Origin: Escallonia rubra
Taxonomy: Eukaryota; Streptophyta; Magnoliopsida; Escalloniales; Escalloniaceae
Length of the DNA: 64,000 bases
Assembly: GCA_033065855.1 (NCBI GenBank)
Contig: JAVXUO010001091.1
Location: 124,001 to 188,000, forward strand
Direction: 5' to 3'
Shown piece by piece: positions 45,920 through 58,430 of the stretch. Position 1 is the stretch's first letter. Every line of letters begins with the position of its first letter. The translations under genes were made by a program, and so were the position numbers. The notes beneath the pieces are model-generated. The model made no database searches. It was given only the letters and a program-made list of their open reading frames with translations, and was not told the DNA's origin.

Positions 45920-47813
45920 CACTCTGGGTAATCACTTCATGGAGAACATGTATGTATAACAAATAACGTGTTAGTATCTAGGCTACAATGGTGAGTTGTG
46001 ACAAAATCCCAACCTAACTGTTTGCGATATATTTGTAATTTCCATGATCTAAAAAAGTTGATCAACACTTATATTTCGAGCATTGGATAAAAGCTTTTTT
46101 CCTTTAAAATGAAAACTCAAAATCAAGATCATAATTGAAATCGAATTGGAAATAAATGGGGTAATGGTGGAAGTTTTGAATGTCGAGGACTTGGTGCGCA
46201 CCTTGTGGGGTGGGAAATGAGAGGAGGCCCGAGCTTTGTGAGGAGCTCTGAGCCTAACAGAAGCCTGAGAAAGAGAGGAGAGAAGAGAGAGAGGGGGGGG
46301 GGGGGGGTGAATGGGTAAAGGGTCACCTCTTTTACCACTTTGGTGAGAGTTGGCGGATTGAAGAAGCGCTTTTTTAACCATTGGAGTTAACCTCGTGGCT
46401 CCAACATGACAGATTCAGGAAGAGCGGTTTTTAATCATTGAGACTAACATTATTGTAGTACTTGTTTATTTATGGCAGTACTAGTTTGAGCATGCTTTTT
46501 TTGGAAATTATGTTTTTGTAGCTTTTTAACACTTTTTGTGTGTTGAATCCATGTGTGTTTAACGTAACATTCATCTATAAAACTATTAAAGTAATTATCA
46601 AGCTAGTCAAATGAGTCGAAGTGCATAGATGAGAAGCGTAAGTGAAGTCTACTATTGGCCAACCTTGAGTGAAGTCTGCATCTAGTTTCATTGCCATTTC
46701 AGCTACCATCTTTTATCATTGAGAAAAGGGGCATTCGTGTTCATTCTGGTCAGAGGTTTTTCTTTTGAAAAGATTACTGATACATATTGCAAAAAAATTG
46801 GCTTCCACAAGCTCTAAGCGATAACACAGGATTACAAATACACCCAAGTCAGACACCCGAAAACAGCATGACAGAAAAGCTGTCTAAAATGGAGCCAAAA
46901 AAAATAAGACTTGTGCACGTATTTCATGTTTTGTCCAACTCTCAACATTGTGCTAACTGAAAGGACATTTAATTAATTAAACAAAATTGTTTGGCTAACT
47001 GCATATGGCTTCTTAAGTTCATTCCACAATTACGAACTTTCAACATCTCAGGCCAGCCACATTCATCCCTGCCATCGTTCAAATAATCACTAAAGTAAAA
47101 TGTTTAAGATTCAAGTTATATATTGAAAAAAAATTAACATGACTTGAGAATCCAGAGACTATCCCACATACAATCTCTGATCTCTGTCTTCTTATACCAT
47201 ATATAAAAGAAGCATAGTATATGGGGTATGCCGCAGGGAAATCGGTCACACATCTGAGGAACAAACTATCTTTAAGGCCATCTTCCAATGAACACAAAAT
47301 GACACAGAGATCTCATGAACTTTATTTTTTTTAAGCTCATGTATATGCAATGTATTTAATGTTTATGCATGTTATTACATAGTCATGTGCAAAATCCAGA
47401 ATATGATTAGAGCTTTACTGCTTTGCCTCCAGTTAAGTGATGGGATGTCAGTCCTCAAAGGTTCTGGTTGTAGTCACTATTCTACAAAAAGACCCATATA
47501 AAAACCAACGTTATGCTGAACCTCAAGCAGATAGATTAAGAGTTTTGGAAAAACCAGTCGTGACTTAAAAATTGTGGCTTATAAATGTGGCTTGAATATC
47601 AATTGGAATGACGATTGTTTTAGCATCGAGCAAGAAAGCAACAAACGATGAAAGGCTATTTATGCCATATGAAGAATATTTAACGGTACTTGTGTCCAAA
47701 ATTGATTTACTCCTATAGACACTTTTGAGAGTTGTATAGATAAAACAAATGCATTAGGGATAAATTATCAGCCTAGTATATAATGGTTTAAAATTACATG
47801 TATTCTTTTTTGA
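45920..47813. other. Intergenic, no gene recognised
   Basis: No supported gene. A GA-rich tract with a 14-base G run lies at 46270-46307. The open frames on the minus strand here are proline/serine-rich readings of that tract. Confidence 0.5.
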
Positions 47814-48733
47814 ATTAATTGCGCAAAAAATCTTGTAGATTGGGGTCATGTACGGAGAATACCCCGGGGTTTCAATTTTGGCACTCGACACCAGGAACTT
47901 TTAGTTGGTGCGTCCATTTGACGGCCATGTGAAGGTAAATTGGGTAGTTCACCGAAAACATCCTACTTGGCAGCCACATTAGCCCCCTTTCTACAATCAA
48001 GCACTACCTACTAACACCACCATTAACACCAAAAAAACCACAACCACACCCATGCTCCGCCATCGGACTTGTATCTGATCACTGTCTCCAATGATTTGCA
48101 TTTTTGCTAACACAAGGACCACAATTGCACCACTTTCTTCGGTGAGTGTAAGAGTGCAGAGCATGGTGGTGTACGGGTGGGTAAAGCGTGGTTTAGTGAT
48201 GGTGGTGTACGGGTAGGTAAAGCGTGGTTTAGTGATGGCGACCTGTGATGGCGTATGTTTATTGATTGCTAGCAATTGCAATATTAGCTTGGTGATGGGT
48301 TTGTCGTGAAGAGAAGTGGTAGCTCAGGAACGTGGTGACAGTGGTGGTGGTGGTTTTAATTTCAATGGTGGGAGTTTTACTTTCGGAGATGGTGGTGATG
48401 TAATGGCGTTGATTTTGGTTAGGTTTTGATATTGGTAGCTCCAATTAGCAAAGTGGGGGCGGTGGTGGTTGCTGTGGTTGGGGGGCGGGATTGGTGTCGG
48501 ATCAGTGGTGGTGGTAGGTGGAGGTGCGTTGGATGGTGAGTGGCTGGGCAGACCAGGTAGGTTTTGTGCATGAATCCCCAAAGGGCCCTCTCAAATTAAC
48601 AGAAATTTGAACTCACTATTAATTGGACAATTAAGCACCGATTGAGAAGCTCAGGGTGTTGGCTGCCAAAATTGAAACTTCAGGGTGTTCAGTCCACGTG
48701 ACTCCAAAGTACGAGATTTTATATGCAATTAGT
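47814..48733. mobile_element. Long-TIR element (MULE-like or MITE)
   Basis: The left arm (47814 to about 47892) and right arm (about 48655-48733) are imperfect inverted repeats of about 80 bp. They share TAATTGC at the tips and GTTTCAATTTTGGCA further in. The interior is GGTGGTGG-rich low-complexity sequence (48150-48540) with no credible gene. I could not fix a target duplication. It ends about 340 bp before the APO4-like start codon. Confidence 0.6.
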
Positions 48734-49075
48734 CCTTTTCTTTTCTATTGTTGAAAGTACTCACCACGACTTTCTTGGGTACTCACTTTTCTATTGCCCA
48801 AGAGAAAAAAAAAATGATCATATTACCTGTTTTAAATTGCTAGACAGCACTAAAATCATTGACTCTGGTTTGGCCCAAAACACCTCATGTATTCATCAAA
48901 ATTTTCAAACTGTAATAATCAGCCCAGCTTGTGCAAGTTTCTCAACGAAGTTTCCAGTTTGTTCTCTCTCCCACTAGTACTGCTACTGTGCGATGCAAAT
49001 TCCTAATGACAACTGATTATACATACATCGCTGCTAAATCTAATACCACATTGATTAACAGGAACGTGCGAAATA

Positions 49076-51521
49076 ATGGCTTCGAAGAACCATAAACTAT
49101 GGCCCCGTATGATGATGCTCTCAGGACTACTTGGACGTTCCCAACTCTACAGTTCAAAACCGGAGCTAGACATGAAGAAACTGAGACCTATGATCCTAAG
49201 GAGGAAGCAAGCTCGTGCCAAAGACTACCCGGTAAAGCCCATGGTCCAAGTCGCTTTTGATGTCCTTAAGGCCCGAACCTTCCTCATTCGTGGCGTCTCC
49301 ACCCTTCTCCAAATCCTTCCCATCTGGGCGTGCAGGTAGTCCCTCTAATTCGCACATACCCCTTTCCCCCTTGTTTCATAACTTGAATTCTCGGTATCTT
49401 CTTAAACCTGCCAAATGTTTGAGTTGGATGACGTTTTTAGTTTTGATGTATGCATTACCCCCATTTTACAGTACTCCGCCCCTTTAATTGTATTTTTCAC
49501 TTTTACCGTTTGTAAATTCCCGAATAAAGTTAGTACCATGTAAACCTTGAATGGAACTGAAGTAGCAATCATGGATTAAGTACGAGTAAAGTCACGTTTC
49601 CATGTACCAAGTCTATCATACATATTCGCATAAAGTTAAGAAGAGAAAATCTAATGGAACGAACGATGGGAGTATTTTATATTCCCTTTGTCTTTGTGAA
49701 CAATGACTTTGCAAAGTCGAAATTATTTGGCTTTTAGGTACTATTTGAGTTAAAGTCAGATGTTTAGATGTCTGAATTCAATGCTAAAAACTCGCCAAAA
49801 GTTAAAATGGCAATTATGAGACCAAGGGATTTTTCTTTTTCTCTCTCTCCATCTATTGCTTGTTTTGGGTGTGTTTGGGATTTACATCGATCTAATTCCA
49901 TATGGACGCTTTTTATAGCTTCTACAAAGCTTGTCATTCCATTCATAATTTGGCAAACTATCGACATTTTGTTCTTAATTGAAGGACAACAATTTTGTTT
50001 TGTGCAAGTTTTTCTAGTTGGGTCTGGCAAATATAAAGTTCGTAATCTTGTATTAATTCCTATATCTGATTGGCGAAACCTTTGCTTCCATAAGTGCTGG
50101 ATCAAGGCTTACTGACATGACGTAGCATAAAAAAGTTGGCATATCATACCAGCTGAACTTGGAAAACGATGGGTTTGGAACTCTGAAATAATTAAGCTGC
50201 TCTAGGAATTGGTTATCTATGCCCAATTTTGTTTCGATGTCAGGGAGGGTAGCTGTCAGAGGTTTGCTGGCCGTTAAAGTCTGAAACTTATAAATTAATT
50301 CTTTGAATACTTACACTGGCTACGAGTTTATCCCACGTCCCTCAACATTTTATGGTCTAGTGGTTGCTATATGTGCAATTGAGTGGACGAGGCAGTTTTG
50401 TGGGGTTGACGTGATCTTTGCTAAATTGGCCTTAGTGAAGCTAGAAAGGTGTTTCATGATTGGCTCAGTAGCTCAGTGGTTGGAAGCAAAGTCAGGTGAG
50501 AGGTTAGGCATCTGGCATGGCCATTACTTCTCTTTGCAATTAGGAGAATATATAAGTAAGCCATGTGGCTTCATTAGAGGCGGGTTTTCTCGTGTATTCT
50601 TCGAGTCCTTGGTTGCACCTCTTGACGGTCAAGCATTCAAGTCTGATTTGGTTTACTTGACTAGGAACCTACTAGTTCCTATGTATATTTCACAATGCTT
50701 TTCTCATCTTGCAGTAAATGAGGAAGAAAGTATAAACCACCACCCACCATTTCTTAGAATATATTCCGTCTAACTAAGCCTTCATAATTTACAGGTACTG
50801 TCCAGAACTACATATTGGCGAGAAAGGTCATTTAATTCGGACTTGTGGTGGTTACAGGCATGGTGCCAAGATCCAGGTTCACGAATGGATCAAGGGGAGC
50901 TTGAACGATATACTTGTTCCTGTAGAAACATTTCACATAAGGAACATGTTCCAAAGTGTAATTAGGCATAACCAAAGATCTGATTTTGATCGTGTTAGTG
51001 CAGTCATCGAGCTATGCCTGCAGGCAGGGGCAGATACATTTGATGAAAGTCTGTGTCCAAATAATGAGAATTTGGATGGTGTTGGGAATAGTGTTGTTGG
51101 CACTGAACAACTATCATCCGATGACGTGATGGTGATAGCTAGCGGAACTTTGAGGGCATGGGAGACACTTAGGTCTGGGGTGCAGAAGTTGTTGTCGGTT
51201 TATCCATCCAAAGTTTGTAAATACTGTTCAGAAGTTCATGTGGGACCATCTGGGCACAAGGCTTGGCTTCGTGGTGTGTTCAAGTATGAGAGCTGGTGTG
51301 GGGATCACTTCTGGAAGAAGGCAGACGTGGATGATTTGGTTCCTCCAAAGGTCGTGTGGTTCCGGCGGCCGCATGATCCCCCGGTACTTCTTGATAAAGG
51401 GAGGGAATTTTATGGACATGCCCCTGCCGTGGTTGATCTGTGCACAAAGGCTGGTGTTATTGCGCCATCGAAGTATTTTTGCATGATGAAAGTGCATGGT
51501 TTATCGCCAGGGCTTGCTTGA
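49076..51521 (+). CDS. APO4: APO4-like organelle RNA-binding protein
   Basis: Two exons, 49076-49335 and 50795-51521, joined by a 1459-bp GT-AG intron, encode 328 residues, near the length I recall for Arabidopsis APO4 (about 340). The N-terminal 30 residues are basic and Ser/Leu-rich with few acids, fitting a mitochondrial or plastid targeting peptide. Two APO repeats follow. The first has C86, C89, H99 and C104 (YCPELHIGEKGHLIRTC). The second has C228, C231 and H241 (CKYCSEVHVGPSGHKAWL), but R246 stands where repeat 1 has its last Cys. It ends in the conserved KVVWFRRP...YYGHAP-like region. APO proteins bind organelle group II introns and help their splicing; APO4 is the mitochondrial type. 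The symbol is by similarity. The stop at 51519 follows GLSPGLA. Confidence 0.92.
49336..50794 (+). other. Intron of the APO4-like gene
   Basis: 1459 bp, GTAGTC donor and TTTACAG acceptor; the reading phase (AG/G) restores an Arg codon. A tRNA-like GTAGCTCAGTGGTTGG near 50468-50483 may be a decayed SINE head, but no box B is present. Open frames inside are not taken as genes. Confidence 0.85.
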
Positions 51522-51810
51522 TCGAGTCTCAGAATATGTACGAGGATTTCTCGTGGTTGCAGCTTCGGGTGTCGGGAGTTCTCTGGTACGTCTCAACTAT
51601 TGCCTTCAGCTTTACTATATGATGTGCAAGGAGAGTTATGTCTCCTTTGCAACTTTAGCCATTACACCGTAATCTTCACGCTGTGTATATGGTTGCTTGT
51701 GTTCAGCACTTTTTATAGCCCATTGACTACATTATGCAGACCTCTCATTACCTACTGTGGTCCTGTGTGCTTACTGCTTAGGTCAGAGTAATGAAACAAA
51801 TTAGGGTATA

Positions 51811-53075
51811 TTTCAAATCTGTTTCCTCCCATATACTTAAATTTGCAAAAAGCTCCCTTCCTTTTGAAATCTTGCAAACTGTTTGTCCACCATCAAATCT
51901 GGTACTCCGGTGGCCCAAATTGTGACTTCTCTTTAGTATCCACTAAAATGGTGTTGTGCCAAAATCCAAAAATGTGACCAACGTGAAGGGACATAATGTC
52001 ACTTCATATTAGAAATGGAATGCCAAGTTATTTATCTCCTGTTTCCTCTTAACTTCTCTCTGATTGTCAAATGTATGCAGGTCTATGCTCTCTCTTCCTT
52101 CTATGCTGCCAGAAGCACCTGGACCCAGCCACTTCACTCCTCTCCGCCAATCGCTCCACTACTACAACAGCAAGTCCCCGACCTCCTTCCTCACATCGAC
52201 CTCCACCACCCCTTTACTTTTCGTCGCCATTTTCCCCCTTCACCGTGCCCCGTCTCCTTTTCCTAATCAACCACCTCTCCCTAATCGATCGTTTGCCTCC
52301 GTCACACCTCTTTTCCCACCACCATGTTGATATTTTTGCCTCCGCCTCAGCCTCAGCTTGAGCCTCGACCTCCACCTCCGGAATCTCCTTCTCGACTCTA
52401 GGCCCCACTTTGTGAAGCCACTACTATAAAACTCAACTGCCATGCCATCACCCTTGCTTCTACTCCCATCCCAACCAAAACCACCAAAATTTTAATCCCG
52501 AATCCCAATTTACTTTTGAACTAGTGAGCATGGAGGAAACTGGTCTGATTTTGTTGGCGGTGCTTGTTGCAAGAGATGTTGGCAATGTTGGGTAGTGTTG
52601 GATGGTTTTAGGTGGGGGAGGGAGGTGTTGGGGAGAAGTGGTCGTGGATGTGTACTGTAGCAATGTTGGTTGTTTCGTGTTAACTTGGTTTGATACGGCT
52701 GAATAACTAAAATTGAGGAGGCTGTCAGAGGGAGGTTATGCTTATGGGATGTTGTCGGGTGGTGTTGAATGTTCAGTAGTGGCTGGGGTGGAGGTTCTGT
52801 AGCGGGAAAGAGGGCAGGGAGACACGAGAGGAGCATGAAAAGGACCTGGAATTTGTTAGTTTGCCACCTGCCATGTGCGAAGTTGGTGCCACATAAGGTG
52901 AAATTTTGCCATTATCCTTGACTATAGGTCACGTCTTTGGAGCATGGGCAATTCTGTTAAACTTTTGTTGAAAGGAGCACCAAAACTTCGTAAAGTGGAT
53001 CAGCATATTTGCAGGTTTTGAAAAGGAAGGGAGTTATTTGGAAACTCAAGTAAGAGGGAGGAAACATATTTGCAA
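51811..53075. mobile_element. Long-TIR element downstream of APO4
   Basis: The left arm (51811 to about 51880) and right arm (about 53008-53075) are inverted: TTTCCTCCC, CTCCCTTCCTTTT and TTGCAAA are shared in order. The interior contains pyrimidine-rich, proline/serine-like low-complexity sequence (52110-52860). No target duplication is evident. The element starts about 290 bp after the APO4-like stop, so it may overlap the end of the transcript. The open frames within are not credible genes. Confidence 0.6.
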
Positions 53076-54900
53076 CTGGTCTTACAATTCTTGTTGAAGG
53101 TGCTAATGAACCAATGTCTGATGATGTTTTGTTGATATATTGACTTGGGAATGTGAGTTTGCATTTCAATTCATCTTCTAAATCTGAGTTCATAAAATTG
53201 ATTAAGGTGTTCCACTTTATGGCTTGTGATAATGATACGCTTAATTATGCAAACATACCCCGTATCAGGCTTCCTTGCGTAACTTTGTTTGCTCATGGAT
53301 ACTTCATGTGAACTTCGTATTTTGAAAGCATCTCTTCTTTTGTTAATATGTGTACATGTTGGTTTTGGTAAGTACCTAGAAGCTTTTTAGGCATACAACT
53401 GCTACAGCAGCAACTAAGTCTTTTATGGCTTGATAGGACTTAGTTTATTACCTATTAATGATCATAATAATTTGTTTTTGATCTCATAAAGTACAGGTAT
53501 CGCAGTTGTTGCTTGATAACAAGGTTGAAATATTTAGAATTGGGATATCAAAGACAAATTTGGTGAGACGCGGAAATCGTTAGCTGAAAAATTTTCAACT
53601 TGGTAGTTGGAGTTGCCGTTAACGTTGTGACTGTTTGAAGTTAATGTTAAGAACTATCATTGTTATATCATAGTTAATCACTTTATTCTGGGTTAATTAA
53701 CATTTTCGCACTCTTTTCGGCTATTCTTGTACCCTTCAATAAAAGAAGGGCTAATGTCAAAACTTTACCCTTAAAGTATTACCGCAATACAATATGATCC
53801 CCTCTTCTAAAAAAAGTTGAACTAAACCTCCTTGTACTCTTTAAAACTGGGCAAAAATGAATTGCCGTAACTGAGCTTGTCGAAATATCACAACTACCCC
53901 TTCTTTTAAACATAGCATCGAAGATCCGTTCTCAAACCATTTGGGGTGGGTGAAGGTGGTGGTGAAGGGAGAATGGAGAGAAGAGCAAGGAGCAGCCGCG
54001 GTTGGGGCAAGGGGCGGCGGTGGGGGGCTGTTGCTGCCGTGGGGAGCGGGGGAAGAGAAGAGGAAGGAAGGGAGGGGGGTTGAGTTGGATGCTTTTACAA
54101 CGGGGTTGTGATCCATTTCGCCCCTGAAAATTAATGCATGATGCTTGGGCTGATGTTGTAGTTCTTACAAAGGGAGATGATGTGGTCCATTTATGGATTT
54201 GCATTCTTCAGATGCATTTTGCTCGACCCTGGCTGGACGAATTGTTATCTTGTTACTTTCATGCATCACTTTTCCTTTAGGGAATGTGCACTTAATTAAA
54301 TGTAGTAGGAAAGTACAAACCCTTGTGCTGTTTCATTCTTCATTATATCTTTTTTCCTTCATTCAAGTGCTCTGATTATTGGATTTCCTGCCTGGTTTTA
54401 CTATCTTCGACGATACTGTTTTATCTTGGGCTGGGTAGAGGGCTAGGGTTGGCCTGGGGTTTTCGGTACCTCAGATCTGGCAGCTAAATTTGTTCTCGCT
54501 GGCTTGATTTTTCTTGTGCCCTTCATTTTTGGTCATTATTGTGTACATCTCGTACGAAGCCACTTTAGTATAGACAGTCTTCAAGCTTCAAGTGTCATAA
54601 ACAGTACGTGATAAAATACCTTGCATATTACTCTGAAAAGTATCTAAATGAATTCCGCATAAAGCACAAGCACTTCAATTGGCTTGAAAACGACAATAGA
54701 TATAGTATCTTACAAGCTATCTTTTGATTCATATCTCAAGTTCTTGCCTGAACCATCAAATGTACAAATCTAACACTTTAGGCCGGTGAGAGTTCAAAAA
54801 GGCACTTTATTAAGGTATTTATGGATCAACCGTTACTGTATGGAGACGCTAGAGGAAGTGGATCTCTCTTTATTTACGGTAATTACATAATCCCATGCTC
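53076..54900. other. Intergenic, no gene recognised
   Basis: There is GC-rich low-complexity sequence at 53940-54110 within an AT-rich region; this resembles the interiors of the long-TIR elements, but I could not match termini. Nothing else is supported. Confidence 0.45.
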
Positions 54901-54936
54901 ATGTAGATATGTGTTGCTGCTCTGTAGTCTGTACTT

Positions 54937-56185
54937 TCAGCCAAAAGTAATTTGGTATTTTGGCTGCTTATTAGGGTAAAATAGGCCGAAATGTCGCTCT
55001 GTTCCATCACCAGGCTTTAGATTCTCGTCATACATGGCAAATAAATAAGTTTCTATGGCCTGTCCCGACCTCTTTGGAGTCCCTCTGGATACATGACTGA
55101 TCAGATTCCTGTAGTAAGTGCTTGCATTGTCAACAGTTGCGTAAATTCCACTATCCGATGGCCAGCCGCTTTCTGCTACCACAATCTCCAAACTCTGCCC
55201 TCCTACCTTCTCAACAGCGCTGTAGAGTGCGTCCAACAATGCGTCGAACAGATTCTGATATCCCAATTCACCGTCCGGTACCACCACTCCTGGTGCAGTG
55301 AACAAGGCATATGGCAGCTGAATGGTTTCTGTGTTGTAGATGTAGGTAAAGTACGGGTATACATTGGCAAGAAGTGGTGACTTAATGTTAACCAGGAATG
55401 TGATGATGGGTTCTATATTGGGCATTGCAGCCTCACTGAAGGAGGCTTGCGATGGACGGTCATAGTTGCCGAGGAGTCTTAGGTCGATGACTGTGGAAAC
55501 TTTGATTTCATTTTGCAGGCCAGCCGATGAGATTGCGTTATAAATGTTTTGCATGGCGGGAAGCACAAATCGAAGCCTTTCATCCGAAGGTTGCACTTCG
55601 TTCCCAACAGCAATGTAGCGAATTTTGACATCCGGGAGGTAGTCTCTGACATTTCTCTGTACCCACTCGGTTGCAGTTGCGCTGCTGGACGCAAGACTTT
55701 GAAGGTTCTCATTGGCGACGCCAAGCATGAGTTCTATGTTTGATCCCCTAAGGGCCTGGAGAGTTGCTGTTGGATCTGGGTCGTATATTCGCATCTTTCT
55801 GATGTTGTTAGATTGGTAGAGGCTTACAGTCTCGTTTTTGGGTGGAATATTATCGCCGTATCCTCCAAAACAAACCCCTATGGATTGTGCACCTGCATTT
55901 TGATTGCAACTAACAGCTGATGAGTGTTTTAGTGTAAGCAGGAGCAACATCTAAAACAAGGATGAGTTGGGACTTTTCTTAGTCTTTTAAAGAAGTGCTT
56001 TTGAATATAAGAAAGTACAACTACTTGATGCATTCGGTTGCTTCCATAATAGCGGGTGCTAGTCTCTATGCATATGTATACGTAAATTTCGAGTCATCGA
56101 TTGTACAAACCAACAAAGCCCGCACATCCAACAATTTAAATTACAAACACATGCGCCCTCATACTTTGTACACATGGATGAACAG

Positions 56186-56228
<43 letters not shown>

Positions 56229-56329
56229 TGACCTGTTAGCCTTGTATCTAGGCTAGCCATTAAGAGCACAAAGAGCAGAGACAGAGCAGCCACGAAAGGC
56301 TTGTTAGTTGGGGGATAAAAGATAACCAT
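54937..56329 (-). CDS. GH17 endo-1,3-beta-glucanase (PR-2 type), gene A
   Basis: Minus-strand gene of two exons: 56329-56233 (97 nt) and 55892-54937 (956 nt), giving 350 residues. Exon 1 encodes a secretory signal peptide with a hydrophobic core (FVAALSLLFVLLMA). The intron splits the Gly codon before AQSIGVCFGG, the usual GH17 mature start and conserved intron position. E131 in VGNEV is the expected acid/base and E273 in VAESGWPS the expected nucleophile. It ends HFGLFYPNKQPKYQITFG with no C-terminal vacuolar extension or GPI signal, so apoplastic secretion is likely. The enzyme should hydrolyse internal beta-1,3-glucan bonds in callose or fungal walls. It is a tandem paralogue of the gene at 58431-60027, same strand. 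Confidence 0.95.
55893..56232 (-). other. Intron of glucanase gene A with CT repeat at its donor
   Basis: 340-bp phase-1 intron. The donor is GTCAAC, which lacks the usual purine at position 3. A perfect CT repeat of about 37 bases (plus-strand GA, 56190-56226) starts six bases into the intron. Gene B has the same arrangement. Confidence 0.85.
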
Positions 56330-56422
56330 GGAGAAGAGGAAATGTGGACAATTGTTTCATATCCGTTTAGCTGTACTTGAAGAATGCTAACCTGTCAATG
56401 TATAAAGCCCATCAACTCGACC

Positions 56423-56428
56423 TTTATA
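56423..56428 (-). promoter_or_regulatory. TATA box of glucanase gene A
   Basis: Minus-strand TATAAA (within CTTATAAAGG), 94 bases before the ATG at 56329, predicts a start site near 56395 and a leader of about 65 bases. A TTGACT W-box core is on the plus strand near 56439, just upstream; W boxes bind WRKY factors in defence genes. The role is inferred. Confidence 0.65.
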
Positions 56429-56429
56429 A

Positions 56430-58430
56430 GGGCAGGAGGAGTTGACTAAGCCATTGCACAGTGATCGACAAAGGTGGTGGTGACCGACCGTTCCATGCCA
56501 AATGTCGACAACATGGTGGAGGCGTTCTACCCAATTGTCCAAACTGACTGGTCAATCCCTCCATGTGCACTATCTTTCCTTTTCCTCGCTGCTTTAGTCT
56601 CCGCATCTAGAAGCTTCTTGAAAAGTCTTTGATTTAAGTTAAATACTTCTAGTTGCTTAACACGGCACTTTACGATAATCCCAAACCCTCTGACGGAGCT
56701 TGAAATGTTGATAGGGGATAGGCACTTGAATTTTTTTATATGATTCAGCGATAAGGATATACTTAAATTCTTATCATAATATGGTTGTCCATATTTTGTC
56801 ATTGTCAAAAGTTATGTGATGCCGTTGCAAAAAATATGATAACATTGTGGAACATATTCTCTTATAACTTAAATTTTAGAGCAACCGATTACATAATTCG
56901 CTATCGCATTATGCAAGGTCTTGACTCTGATTATTTTGCTTGTATATTTGGTCTTTGATTAATAATTGTGAAATTTGTATTCCGTTTATTAGTGGAACTT
57001 GGCGGTGGCGCACCTTTATTCATATCTCATTGATTTGTTTCGTTACGGCAATAGAAAGTTTGTATATGATGGAGAATGTTAAGCATAATAACATTGTTGA
57101 GCCTATTCTTTGACGCCTTGAGCTCTTAGAACAATTACTACACAATATTAACAAGTTATTAGTAACAGATAAAAATGTGAATAGAATTTTAGTGTGGAAA
57201 GGTTTCTCCAACGTGAGCCTCTGGACAAATGGACATGATCATGAACCGTTAGGCTGTCTCCCTCCCTTCCCTCTCATCTCCACATGACTTTCCCCAACCA
57301 ACCACAGGACCATCTTCTCCATCACATCTCCGTGTAATAGCTACTATTGCTCGGACAACGTCAGGAGGGGCGGAACACATCTGTACAAATCATCAAAATT
57401 GTACGCATAAAATTGGGCGTTTTGCAAACGGGCAGGTGGGCACATGCCCACTAGTGCACCATGCTCCCTCCGCCCCTGGCGAGTACACAAATTGATACCC
57501 TTCCATTTCAAAACAAAGACGCTTTTGGCTTTTATTTAAGTTTTATCCTTTGCTAGAGCAAGTGAAGTCTCCAAAGCTTAGAAAAGTAACCTAGGTTTTG
57601 TTAAAAAAGAAAAAAGAAAAAAGAAAAAGAAAAACTCAAAGATGTGTCCTTTTTTCGGGATGTAAATCTCTTATCTGTTCTAAGCAACATATTTTGTGAC
57701 TAGCACACAGTTGACTCTGGTGCAGTTATGTAATTGGATCTTCTCCCTGCTTCGTTATTAATCTTCACTATTACTTTGGCCAAAATTAAAGTTCTCTCAA
57801 TTGCTACGAGCATGAGCAGAAATGCTCTAAATGCAAAGGATTACAGCTGAGGCATAAGGTCACAAACCTTGTTAAGCATGGCATACTCTGTTGCGCCATT
57901 CTCTTAAAGCTTAACTTTTCAGAGGTGCTGGTAATTTAACATGATAACTGAGTTCTCGTTGTGTAAGGTCGTATTGAGTTATTATAGTGCAATTTGCACT
58001 CATCAAGCAAGACATGAAGATAGGGCTTCGGGAACCAAGAATCCCATGTTCTCAACCTCGCCTGTCACTTTTCTCCAAGTACGTATCAATCTAAGCCGCT
58101 GAATTAATCTACACATGGGATCTCTATGATATCATGATATGTTGTATGAAATCAAAAAGCCTAGCAGGTCAGAGATTTCATAGCCTGTAAGTAGATTTTT
58201 AGTTGAAACCCTAAGGAGAAAGAATTACATCATTTTGATCCTTATACTTACACTCAGTATATGGATCGAAACAGATAATCTACTTACACTTAATATAAGG
58301 ATCAACACATAGCATGTAAGCAGTACATAATCGTAACACTCGAGCATATTATTCTTAAGCAGTGCCGATTTTATTATCTGAACTTGCAGTTGGGCATTTT
58401 ATTCTTAAGCAGTACATAGCAAATGGATTT
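56430..58430. other. Intergenic between the two glucanase genes
   Basis: About 2.1 kb from the promoter of gene A to the stop codon of gene B. There is an A-rich purine stretch at 57603-57636. I see no gene or clear element. Confidence 0.5.

Noticed and set aside
50460..50520. tRNA-like sequence in the APO4 intron
   Set aside because: A box-A-like GTAGCTCAGTGGTTGG is present, but there is no box B and no cloverleaf, so neither a tRNA nor a SINE can be supported.
52064..52361. Overlapping Pro/Ser-rich open frames downstream of APO4
   Set aside because: Three frames are open at once through pyrimidine-rich low-complexity DNA inside a long-TIR element.
53700..54130. Third long-TIR element near the glucanases
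   Set aside because: The interior resembles the other elements, but the end sequences do not pair convincingly and no duplication is seen.
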